From an uncultured Eubacteriales bacterium (GTDB lineage: Bacteria; Bacillota; Clostridia; UBA1381; UMGS1253), in the NCBI GenBank assembly GCA_902492065.1, contig CABUKE010000007.1, positions 1 to 64,000 on the forward strand: a stretch of 64,000 nt of DNA. The letters run 5' to 3'. The position numbers and the translations under genes are program-made. Positions within the stretch are counted from its first letter, which is position 1. Each line of letters begins with the position of its first letter. The notes beneath the pieces are model-generated. The model saw only the letters and a list, made by a program, of their open reading frames with translations. It was not told the DNA's origin and did no database searches. Below are positions 42,040 through 50,176 of the stretch, in pieces.

Positions 42040-43816
42040 AAAGGTAAAACAAACACGTAATAAATACGACGTGGATGAAGTTCTGGAGTCGCCGTTCAGT
42101 TTCAAACACTTCAGCAGAAGTACAAAATATATCAAACGGCATGCGAAAGAACTTATCACTGCGTTAATTTTCAGCGTAATTGCGATTGTGTCCGGTCTGA
42201 CCTTCCCGTACATTCTGATGATTATTACCGATACGCTGATTCCGGCGGGCAACTACTGGGGGATTGTTACGGTTGGCGTGGTTGGCTATGTTTTGATTTT
42301 GATTATCATGTATTCGGAGCGCCGGCGCGGGCTTATCAGCAGCCGGGCAGGGCAGCAGATTGTGTCGGAGATACGGGCCGATTTGTTTGCCCATTTGCAA
42401 ACGCTGCCGTTTGACTACTACGATTCGCGGCCGCATGGGAAAATTCTGGTACGTGTTGTCAACTATGTCAACTCTGTGGCGGACTTTTTCTCAAACGGTT
42501 TGATTAACATTATGCTTGAGCTTTTGAGCCTTTTGTTTATCCTGTTCTTTATGCTCGCAACGAGCGTAAAGCTGACACTCGTGGTGCTGGCTGGATTGGT
42601 TCCGTTTGCGGCCTATGTATTGTTGGTGAAGAACGCGCAGCGCAAGGCGAGCCGAATCTTTTCCAACAAAAACTCGAACATGAACGCCTATTACCAGGAG
42701 AGCATCGACGGGATGAAGGTGACGCAGTCGTTTGACCGCGAACCCATGAACCAGGGCATTGCGGAAAAAATGGCCCGCGCCTGCGCGGAATGGTTTGTCA
42801 AGCGCGCATCCATTGCCCATACGATGTTTCCTTCCGCAATTCTGATTTCCGCAATTGTTACGGCGGCTATCTACCTGATTGGCGTTGGGATGGGCGAGAC
42901 GATGAGCGTCGGCGTTATCATTGCCATGGGCGCGTACTGCGGCCGCTTCTGGCAGCCGATTCAGAACCTCGGCAACCTGTATAACAGCGTTATTGATACT
43001 GCGGCGTATCTGGAGCGTATTTTTGAGGTTATGGACGTAAAGGCGGAGATCGTCGACAAGCCGGACGCTTACGATTTGCCGGACGTCAAGGGCGACGTAA
43101 GGTTTGAGCACGTGTTCTTTGAATATGAGCCTGATGTACCGATTTTGAAGGATGTGACCTTCCGCGCGAAGCCGGGCGAGTCGATTGCGCTCGTTGGGCC
43201 GACCGGTGCGGGCAAAACGACAGTGGTTAACTTGCTCGCCCGTTTTTATGACATCAAGTCCGGTGCCATCACCATTGACGGGCACAGCATCTACGACGTG
43301 ACGCTCAAATCCCTGCGCGAGCAGATGGGAATGATGTTGCAGGATACGTTCATCTTTTCGGGAACGATTATGGACAATATCAAATACGGGCGGCTTGACG
43401 CGACGGACGAGGAAGCGATTGAGGCGGCAAAAGTCGTGTCGGCGCACGAGTTTATCTCCGCTCTGCCGGAGGGCTACAATACGGTTGTAACAGAGCGCGG
43501 CAGCTCGCTGTCCGCTGGACAGCGCCAGCTTATCAGCTTTGCGCGCACGCTTTTAGCAGACCCGAAGGTGTTGATTCTCGACGAGGCGACGTCGGCGATT
43601 GATACAAAGACGGAGCTGCTCGTCCAGGAAGGGCTGCAAAGTCTGCTCAAGGGCAGAACATCGTTTATCATTGCGCACCGCCTGTCCACGATTAAGCACT
43701 GTGACCGGATTCTGTACATTGACCAGAAAAACATTGCCGAATCCGGCAACCATCAGCAGCTTTTGGACGCGCAGGGCCTCTACTATGCGCTCTACACCTC
43801 GCAGCTCACGGAATAA
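42029..43816 (+). CDS. Heterodimeric ABC exporter subunit with canonical ATPase site
   Basis: 595 residues; transmembrane domain (about 40-330) plus ATPase domain (about 360-590). Walker A GPTGAGKTT, Walker B with catalytic Glu519 (ILDEATS), signature LSAGQRQ and H-loop His550 (IAHRLS) are present. Thus the pair has one competent and one degenerate site, as BmrCD. ATG 42029 lies after AGGAGGAGGTGG and within the end of the upstream gene; a longer in-frame extension back to 41885 is overlap, not gene. A terminator follows 14 bases after the stop. Confidence 0.94.
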   Translation: MPNEKVKQTRNKYDVDEVLESPFSFKHFSRSTKYIKRHAKELITALIFSVIAIVSGLTFPYILMIITDTLIPAGNYWGIVTVGVVGYVLILIIMYSERRRGLISSRAGQQIVSEIRADLFAHLQTLPFDYYDSRPHGKILVRVVNYVNSVADFFSNGLINIMLELLSLLFILFFMLATSVKLTLVVLAGLVPFAAYVLLVKNAQRKASRIFSNKNSNMNAYYQESIDGMKVTQSFDREPMNQGIAEKMARACAEWFVKRASIAHTMFPSAILISAIVTAAIYLIGVGMGETMSVGVIIAMGAYCGRFWQPIQNLGNLYNSVIDTAAYLERIFEVMDVKAEIVDKPDAYDLPDVKGDVRFEHVFFEYEPDVPILKDVTFRAKPGESIALVGPTGAGKTTVVNLLARFYDIKSGAITIDGHSIYDVTLKSLREQMGMMLQDTFIFSGTIMDNIKYGRLDATDEEAIEAAKVVSAHEFISALPEGYNTVVTERGSSLSAGQRQLISFARTLLADPKVLILDEATSAIDTKTELLVQEGLQSLLKGRTSFIIAHRLSTIKHCDRILYIDQKNIAESGNHQQLLDAQGLYYALYTSQLTE

Positions 43817-43830
43817 GCAAACAGATTTTG

Positions 43831-43857
43831 GGCCGGGCAAAATTGCCCGGCCTTTTT
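43831..43857 (+). terminator. Terminator of the ABC exporter operon
   Basis: GGCCGGGCAA (43831-43840) and TTGCCCGGCC (43843-43852) followed by TTTTT. Confidence 0.88.
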
Positions 43858-43869
43858 GTACAAAAACCG

Positions 43870-43898
43870 TTGCTCCATCCAAAAAAGCATGGTATGAT
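43870..43898 (+). promoter_or_regulatory. Promoter of the polysaccharide-lyase cluster
   Basis: TTGCTC (43870-43875), 17 bases, TATGAT (43893-43898), 36 bases before the start codon. Confidence 0.65.
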
Positions 43899-43934
43899 AT
43901 AAGTGTTCGATTTTACGATTTAGGATGGTGGATT

Positions 43935-46900
43935 ATGCAAATCGGAATGATAAAAAAACCAGTAACAATATTGCTGTCGCTGTGTATGCTGGCGGCAGTT
44001 CTCGTCTGCCCCAGCACAGTCGGCGCGGCAGACGATATAGCAACGGAGCTTCCTGCGTTTTCGACAGTGGATGGGCTGGCTGTGTTTGAAGCGGAGCTGG
44101 CCTACTATAACCCCGAGGTGTTCAGCATCATAAGCGGCGACGACATGTCCGGCGGCGCGGCGCTTTATACTGAAAAGGGTCCACTCAATCCGGACAAGAT
44201 TGAAGGGAATCCGGTGAACATGGGGCTTCAGGTACAGGTTGACCAGACGGGGACATACTCGCTCTGGCTGCGGGTAAGACCAAATTCCGAAACGAAGAGC
44301 CTATACGTCAGTGTCAATGGCGGGGCCTATAACTCCATGAACGTCGGAGATACGCCGGGTAAGTGGCACTGGTTCAGGGTGGCATCCACGTACCGGGTTG
44401 AAGCGGGTGATACCATTACATATAAATTTTCCCCTAACAACAGCTGGTTTGCAATTGACAAGGTTTTGGTGACGTCACAGCGATTTATGCACCCGGAGGG
44501 GATCGACGGTACGCTGGTCGAGGATGACACGACCCTGCCGGACGGTGTATACAACACGCCCACCTTTACCCCGCCGCCGGAGCATCCGCGCCTGTACTTT
44601 ACGGCAGACGATATTCCGCAGATACTTGCCAATGCAAAAAAGACGCAGAACCTGTCTGCGTGGAGCCAGCATCAGGCCAATCTGACAAAGGATACAGGGA
44701 CGGACGGCGTTCTGCCTGAGCCAAGTCCCGGGGCGAGCAACAATAACAATACGTGGCTCGGCTGGTTTGAGAGCTGGGCGTTTGAATATGTAACCAATGG
44801 GAATGAAGAGCTTGGGCGCAAGGCGATCGACAATATCAAAAACTTTGCCGAGTCGGTCGTATACATAGAGCCAAACTACGACGGATACACCCGCAACGCG
44901 GGCCATCTCATCTTCACGATTGCAGAGGTATACGACTGGTGCTATCCGCTTTTGACCGAGGAGGATAAGACTTTTCTGATTGAGCAGTCTATTGCGATTA
45001 TTTCCGATGGGATCGAGGTCGGCTGGCCGCCGACAAAGCAGGGCGCGCTCACCGGCCACGGCAGCGAGGCGCAGACCCTGCGCGATTTGCTCTCGTTCGC
45101 CATTGCGACGTACGACGAGCGGCCCGACATCTACAACATGGTAGCTGGGCGGTTTTTTGACGAATTTTTGCCTGCACGCCAGTTCCATTATGCGTCGCAT
45201 ATGTTCCACCAGGGGAGCGGCTACGGCAGTTACCGCGGGCAATGGGACTACAACTCTACATGGATTTTTGACCGGATGGGGCTGCCGAATGTGTACGGGG
45301 ATGACCAGCAGTATACGGGTTATTGGTTCCTCTATATGATGCGGCCGGACGGCGTGCCGTTTTCCGACGGGGATGCGAGCAACAATGGGCGGACGCCGGG
45401 CAGTACCTATACTGGCTATCGGCGGGTTCACTTCCTGTTATCAAACTACTACAAAGACCCTTATCTGAAGCAGGCGGCGCTCGAGGCGGGCAGCGGGTCC
45501 TCCTTCTCATACGGGCACGGCAACACAAGCCCGGTGGAATTTTTGATTTTTAACGACCCGGATTTGGACGGAAAGCCTATCAGCGAGCTGCCACTCACGA
45601 AATACTTCGGTTCCCCCATGGGACACATGATGGCGCGGACGAGCTGGGAGGATGGGTTGGAGTCGAACGCTGTTGTCGCGCAGATGAAAGTCGGCGAGCT
45701 GTGGTTTGCCAACCATCACCACCTCGACGCGGGTCACTTCCAGCTCTACTATAAAGGCTTGCTGGCCGGCGATTCCGGCAGGTATGAAAAGTATGGGAAC
45801 GAACATGACGGCGCGTACAACAAACGGACAGTTGCGCACAATACTATTTTGGTCTATGATCCGGACGAAAAAATGTCCTACTTTGGCAACGTTAACGACG
45901 GCGGACAGCGGATTCCGGGCGGGGAAAAGGGTACGATTGATGCGTTGCTTGCGGCGGATTATGTTTCCGGCGAGGTACAGGGGCACGAGTTCGGCCCTGA
46001 CCCAGACGAGCCGGACTACACCTATCTGAAGGGCGACCTGACAAAAGCGTACAGCAGCCACAAGGTGCAGGACTTTGACCGTAGTTTCATGTTCTATAAC
46101 CTGAAGGATGAGGAGCATCCCGCGGCTCTGATTGTGTTTGACCGCGTTGTTTCGACTGACGCAAGCTTTAAGAAGTCGTGGCTCCTGCACGGCGTGGAAA
46201 AACCGGTCGTAAACGGGGACCAGACGGTGTTCCGCAACGACACGATCGGCTATAACGGCAAGCTGACCGTCGATACGCTTTTGCCGGAGGCCGACAACAC
46301 AAATATCGAGATTGTCGGCGGGAAAAACAACGACTTCTGGGTAAACGGCGTGAACTACCCGAGTACCACCGAAAATGGAATCAGCGGGCCACTCAATCAG
46401 GAGAAAATTCACGATTCGGATGGGTACCGGATTGAGGTATCGCCCAAAACGCCGTCGGAGGCCGACTATTTCCTCAATGTCCTGCAAGTCGGGGAGAGCA
46501 AGCCCGATACGCCCGCACTGCCGGTGCAGAAAATTGAAACCGACACGCACGCAGGCGTGCAGATTGCGGACCGCGTCGCACTCTTTTCCAAGCAGGACGG
46601 CCGTACGAGCCGGCCGGTATCGTTCTCCTTCACGGGCGAAGGCACGTATAAAATCAACGTCGCCGACGTATATGCCGGCGTTTGGACGATTGAAAAAGAC
46701 GGCGTGCCGCTTGGCACGGCTTCCGTCACAGACGAGGGCGGGCTTTTGAGCTTTGAAGACGGCGCCGGCAGCTACACGCTGACGTACGACGACAGTGCGG
46801 TTGACCCGAATCTGCCTATTACAATCCGCAATATGGAGGCGCAGACCGCCTCCGGTGCACTGACAATTCAGGCGGATATCTCCGGCGCGACCGAGGAGGC

Positions 46901-47093
46901 ATACGTCATGCTGGCGCTCTACGGCGCAGACGGCAACATGGTCTACCTGGCGCAGACGCCCTATGTCGGACAGAAAAAATATACGTTTACGCTCCCGGCG
47001 GCAAATACACAGGCCACTTCCGCCATGCTTTACGTTTGGAGTGGGAAATATGAGGCGCTGCCTTTGTCATCCACACAGAAAATTGATTTATAA
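43935..47093 (+). CDS. Secreted heparinase II/III-like polysaccharide lyase
   Basis: 1052 residues. Signal peptide (about 1-32, ending VGAA), a CBM6/35-like beta-sandwich (about 45-180, with SLWLRVRP, WHWFRVAS and WFAIDKV), an alpha/alpha-toroid (about 200-560) and a heparinase II/III beta-sheet domain (about 565-870). The motif NHHHLDAGHFQLYY (His594-His601) and the following GRYEKYGNEH and AHNTILVYDP match the catalytic His/Tyr regions of PL12/PL15/PL21-like lyases of uronic-acid polysaccharides. A C-terminal domain (about 955-1050) is beta-rich. AGGATGG is a weak ribosome site. It is first in a four-gene cluster. Actual substrate unknown. Confidence 0.88.
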   Translation: MQIGMIKKPVTILLSLCMLAAVLVCPSTVGAADDIATELPAFSTVDGLAVFEAELAYYNPEVFSIISGDDMSGGAALYTEKGPLNPDKIEGNPVNMGLQVQVDQTGTYSLWLRVRPNSETKSLYVSVNGGAYNSMNVGDTPGKWHWFRVASTYRVEAGDTITYKFSPNNSWFAIDKVLVTSQRFMHPEGIDGTLVEDDTTLPDGVYNTPTFTPPPEHPRLYFTADDIPQILANAKKTQNLSAWSQHQANLTKDTGTDGVLPEPSPGASNNNNTWLGWFESWAFEYVTNGNEELGRKAIDNIKNFAESVVYIEPNYDGYTRNAGHLIFTIAEVYDWCYPLLTEEDKTFLIEQSIAIISDGIEVGWPPTKQGALTGHGSEAQTLRDLLSFAIATYDERPDIYNMVAGRFFDEFLPARQFHYASHMFHQGSGYGSYRGQWDYNSTWIFDRMGLPNVYGDDQQYTGYWFLYMMRPDGVPFSDGDASNNGRTPGSTYTGYRRVHFLLSNYYKDPYLKQAALEAGSGSSFSYGHGNTSPVEFLIFNDPDLDGKPISELPLTKYFGSPMGHMMARTSWEDGLESNAVVAQMKVGELWFANHHHLDAGHFQLYYKGLLAGDSGRYEKYGNEHDGAYNKRTVAHNTILVYDPDEKMSYFGNVNDGGQRIPGGEKGTIDALLAADYVSGEVQGHEFGPDPDEPDYTYLKGDLTKAYSSHKVQDFDRSFMFYNLKDEEHPAALIVFDRVVSTDASFKKSWLLHGVEKPVVNGDQTVFRNDTIGYNGKLTVDTLLPEADNTNIEIVGGKNNDFWVNGVNYPSTTENGISGPLNQEKIHDSDGYRIEVSPKTPSEADYFLNVLQVGESKPDTPALPVQKIETDTHAGVQIADRVALFSKQDGRTSRPVSFSFTGEGTYKINVADVYAGVWTIEKDGVPLGTASVTDEGGLLSFEDGAGSYTLTYDDSAVDPNLPITIRNMEAQTASGALTIQADISGATEEAYVMLALYGADGNMVYLAQTPYVGQKKYTFTLPAANTQATSAMLYVWSGKYEALPLSSTQKIDL

Positions 47094-47120
47094 ATTTACT
47101 ATAAAGTTGGGGGAAATTGC

Positions 47121-48455
47121 ATGTTACTTTGGATGGATTACGCGGAGGAACTCTTAACAGAATGGAAGCAGTGCATGGAGGAAGGATTGGACATTTCTGC
47201 TTATAAAGAATTAATGGAGCAGATACAAAAAATGCCGCCTTCGCCCGAGCGATACCGGCTGGCGGATGAGATGTCCTCCCTGCTGCAGACGCTTCCGCAT
47301 CAAAAAGATTACACCTACGACGAGCCGTCGGACTGGGATGGGATACAGGCGTGTCTCCCGAAGGAGCAGCCCGTTCTTCCCGGCGTGCCGAACCGTGAGG
47401 CGCTGTCTGAGCGGATACACGGCGCATGGCTCGGGCGGATTATCGGGTGCCTGCTTGGCAAGCCGGTCGAGGGCCGGCGCACCCCCGAACTGAAGGAGAT
47501 GATGCGTGAGAGCAAAAACGACCCGCTTGACCGCTACTTCTCCTATGGGGATTTTTCGGAGGCATTTTGCGCGGAACACGCAGAATGGATGAACCGCGAG
47601 GGGTTTGCCGACCAGCTTGGCGGCGCGGCCCCAAGCGACGACGACACGAACTATACCGTTTTGTCTTTGAAGCTGATTAACAAATATGGGCGGGACTTTA
47701 CCACCGACGATGTGGCGGAGATTTGGCTCTCCGACCTGCCGGTGCTTGTTACCTGCACGGCGGAGCGCGTCGCATACCGGAATGCGCTCTGCGGCCTTAC
47801 GTCGCCGCAGACGGCAACGCACAAAAACCCCTACCGGGAGTGGATTGGGGCGCAGATTCGCGGCGATTTGTTCGGCTATATCAACCCCGGCGATCTGAAA
47901 ACGGCGTCGCATATGGCATGGCGCGACGCGCGCGTTTCGCATATTAAAAACGGCATATACGGCGAGATTTTTGTCAGCGCTATGCTCGCGGCAGCGGCCG
48001 TATGCGACAATCGTGAGGAAGTTGTCCGCGCAGGTCTGTCCCAGATACCGGAGGCGTCGCGCCTTGCTGAGCGGCTGCGCCTCGTGCTCGACTGGAGTAG
48101 GGAGGGGATTTCCATGGATGAGGCGATTACACGCGTCCATGAACTCTACGACGAATACGACGGGCACGACTGGTGTCATACCATTTCCAACGCCATGCTC
48201 GTTGCCGTTGGCATTCTGTTCGGCGAGGGCGATTTGCAAAAGTCAATCTGCCCCATTGTGCAGGCGGGCTTTGACACCGACTGCAACGGTGCGACGATTG
48301 GTTCCGTTATCGGTATGATGAACGGTGCGGCGTCCATCCCGGAGAAGTGGACTGCGCCGCTGTGCGGTATGCTCCGCACAGGTGTTGCAGGCTACAACCT
48401 CGTTGCAATCTCCGATTTGGCAGACGAAACGATGCGTTTGATATCGGAGGTGTAA
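47121..48455 (+). CDS. ADP-ribosylglycohydrolase-family protein
   Basis: 444 residues. An N-terminal helical extension (about 1-90) precedes an ADP-ribosylglycohydrolase fold: HGAWLGRIIGCLLGKPVEG (about 94-112), the magnesium-binding SDDDTNYT (Asp173-175), and the second metal site DTDCNGATIG (Asp385, Asp387). Family members remove ADP-ribose from proteins or split other N-glycosides; in carbohydrate clusters they are often next to PfkB kinases, as here, so it may act on a small ribosyl compound. No signal peptide. GGGGGAAATTGC precedes the ATG; 27 bases after the lyase gene, 4 bases before ribokinase. Confidence 0.9.
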   Translation: MLLWMDYAEELLTEWKQCMEEGLDISAYKELMEQIQKMPPSPERYRLADEMSSLLQTLPHQKDYTYDEPSDWDGIQACLPKEQPVLPGVPNREALSERIHGAWLGRIIGCLLGKPVEGRRTPELKEMMRESKNDPLDRYFSYGDFSEAFCAEHAEWMNREGFADQLGGAAPSDDDTNYTVLSLKLINKYGRDFTTDDVAEIWLSDLPVLVTCTAERVAYRNALCGLTSPQTATHKNPYREWIGAQIRGDLFGYINPGDLKTASHMAWRDARVSHIKNGIYGEIFVSAMLAAAAVCDNREEVVRAGLSQIPEASRLAERLRLVLDWSREGISMDEAITRVHELYDEYDGHDWCHTISNAMLVAVGILFGEGDLQKSICPIVQAGFDTDCNGATIGSVIGMMNGAASIPEKWTAPLCGMLRTGVAGYNLVAISDLADETMRLISEV

Positions 48456-48459
48456 GCGT

Positions 48460-49377
48460 ATGAAGCATATTTTGGTTGTCGGCAGTATCAACGCCGACCT
48501 TGTCATTCAAACGCCCCGTATGCCCCGCATGGGCGAGACGGTGCGGGGCGGCGGGTTTTGCGTAAATACCGGCGGTAAGGGTGCGAACCAGGCCGCCGCA
48601 ATCGCAAAGTTAGGCGGCGATATCAAGCTGCTCGGCTGTGTTGGCGCAGACCCATATGGGGAGATGCTCTTGTCCGATCTGTCCCGCTTTGGCGTGCAGA
48701 CGGGCAGCGCGCAGACGGTAGACACGCCGACAGGCGTTGCGCTTATCACCGTATGCGGTGGTGACAACTGTATTATTTTGGACGCGGGCGCAAATGCCTG
48801 CATGACGCCGGAGGTAATTGATGCGAACGCAGCGCTCTTTGCATGGGCGGACTATTGCGTGCTCCAGCTGGAAATCCCGCTTGAAACGGTTCTGCACGCG
48901 GCGCGCACCGCAAAAAAACATGGAGCGAAGGTCGTTTTAAACCCTGCCCCCATGTGTCCACTTCCGGACGAGCTTCTCACGCTCGTGGATCTGTTCGTGC
49001 CGAATAATTCCGAGGCGGAGCTGTTCTTGGGGCACCCGGTCGAAGGCATAGAGGGCGCGAAAGCGGCTGTGGCGGAAATCCGCGAACGCGGCGTCCCGGA
49101 CGTCATTATTACGCTGGGGAGCGACGGATGCGTTTACGCAAACGGCGATACCGTCCAGCATCACGGCATTGTGGATACGCCTGTGGTGGATGCAACCGCG
49201 GCGGGCGACACCTTTGTAGCGGGCGTGCTCGTCTGCTTGACGGAGGGAAAGCCAATGGCGGAGGCGGTCCGCTTTGCGACGCACGCAAGCGCGCTCTGCG
49301 TCAGCCGGAGCGGCGCGATGGCCTCCGTCCCGACGCGGGACGAGGTCGAAGCGTTTATGGCCCGCAGCGGGAAATAA
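48460..49377 (+). CDS. rbsK: Ribokinase
   Basis: PfkB-family kinase phosphorylating ribose at O5. 305 residues with the N-terminal GSINADLVIQTPRMPRMGET, the glycine-rich GGKGANQAAA (about 41-50) and the catalytic DATAAGDTFVAG (about 243-254, Asp as base). LPXNXXE-type motif PNNSEAELF is present. The gene begins 5 bases after the ADP-ribosylglycohydrolase-like gene, supporting a coupled route: ribose release then phosphorylation. Confidence 0.92.
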   Translation: MKHILVVGSINADLVIQTPRMPRMGETVRGGGFCVNTGGKGANQAAAIAKLGGDIKLLGCVGADPYGEMLLSDLSRFGVQTGSAQTVDTPTGVALITVCGGDNCIILDAGANACMTPEVIDANAALFAWADYCVLQLEIPLETVLHAARTAKKHGAKVVLNPAPMCPLPDELLTLVDLFVPNNSEAELFLGHPVEGIEGAKAAVAEIRERGVPDVIITLGSDGCVYANGDTVQHHGIVDTPVVDATAAGDTFVAGVLVCLTEGKPMAEAVRFATHASALCVSRSGAMASVPTRDEVEAFMARSGK

Positions 49378-49400
49378 CAGCAAGAAGCAGGAGTTATGCG

Positions 49401-50162
49401 ATGACAAATCAGGAAATTTTAGAAATAGCCCTGCGGCAGTCGGCCATTGACATGGGCTGTACGCCTGCCGACTTTATGTGCGGTGAAAACAAAGTCGTGG
49501 AGTCCCGCCCGCACCCGCAGGCGAGAAAGTATTTGAATTTACCCCTTTTTTGCGATATGGTGTCGTATGGGCCGAACATTGTCGCGTCGGTTGACCCGCG
49601 CATTGCCGGGTTTATCACAAATTATATGGGGAACAGTTCGGCGGCGCATTGTTTTGAAACGCCGAAGATTCACCAATTGTCTGAGGAGTTCCGCCAATAT
49701 GGGAAAAGCGTGTGCTTTATGGCGGAATACTTCCTGCCCGACAGTGGGCTGCGTCCGCTTCCCTGCACGTATGAAACGCGTGTACTGACGCAGGAGGACT
49801 TTGCGCCCCTGTATACGCCGGAGTGGAGCAACGCGCTGTGTGAAAAGCGCAAGCAGCTCGACGTGCTCGGCGTCGGGGCATACGACGGCGGACGGTTAGT
49901 CGGTTTGGCGGGGTGCTCCGCCGACTGCGATACCATGTGGCAAATCGGGATCGACGTACTCCCGGAGTACCGGCGCAGGGGCATTGCCTCCGCGCTTACG
50001 AGCCGGCTTGCCGCCGAGACGTTTGCACGCGGGAAGGTACCGTTCTACTGTGCGGCATGGTCGAACCTGCCCTCCGTGCGCAATGCGCTGAAGAGCGGCT
50101 TTCGCCCGGCATGGGTCGAGCTTACAGCCATAGATACAAAACAGGCGATGGAGTACATTTGA
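49401..50162 (+). CDS. GNAT-family N-acetyltransferase
   Basis: 253 residues. The C-terminal half holds a GNAT fold with acetyl-CoA motif A VLPEYRRRGIASALTSRLA (about 193-211) and motif B region AAWSNLPSVRNALKSGF. The N-terminal half (1-120) is an additional domain typical of some clostridial GNATs and includes CTPADF. ATG 49401 follows CAGGAGTT. The substrate is unknown; it may close the lyase-ribokinase cluster or be independent. A terminator overlaps its stop. Confidence 0.85.
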   Translation: MTNQEILEIALRQSAIDMGCTPADFMCGENKVVESRPHPQARKYLNLPLFCDMVSYGPNIVASVDPRIAGFITNYMGNSSAAHCFETPKIHQLSEEFRQYGKSVCFMAEYFLPDSGLRPLPCTYETRVLTQEDFAPLYTPEWSNALCEKRKQLDVLGVGAYDGGRLVGLAGCSADCDTMWQIGIDVLPEYRRRGIASALTSRLAAETFARGKVPFYCAAWSNLPSVRNALKSGFRPAWVELTAIDTKQAMEYI

Positions 50163-50176
50163 CTCCATCGCCTTTA
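50143..50176. terminator. Bidirectional terminator between GNAT and NUDIX-MutY genes
   Basis: AGGCGATGGAGT (50143-50154), loop ACATTTG, ACTCCATCGCCT (50162-50173), partly inside the GNAT coding end, and reaching the convergent gene's stop. Confidence 0.75.

Noticed and set aside
42491..43447. 318-codon minus-strand frame inside the second ABC gene
   Set aside because: Antisense shadow; Arg/His/Asn-rich with no domain or ribosome site.
43599..43934. N-terminal extension of the polysaccharide lyase
   Set aside because: Runs through the end of the ABC gene and its terminator; the signal peptide begins at 43935.
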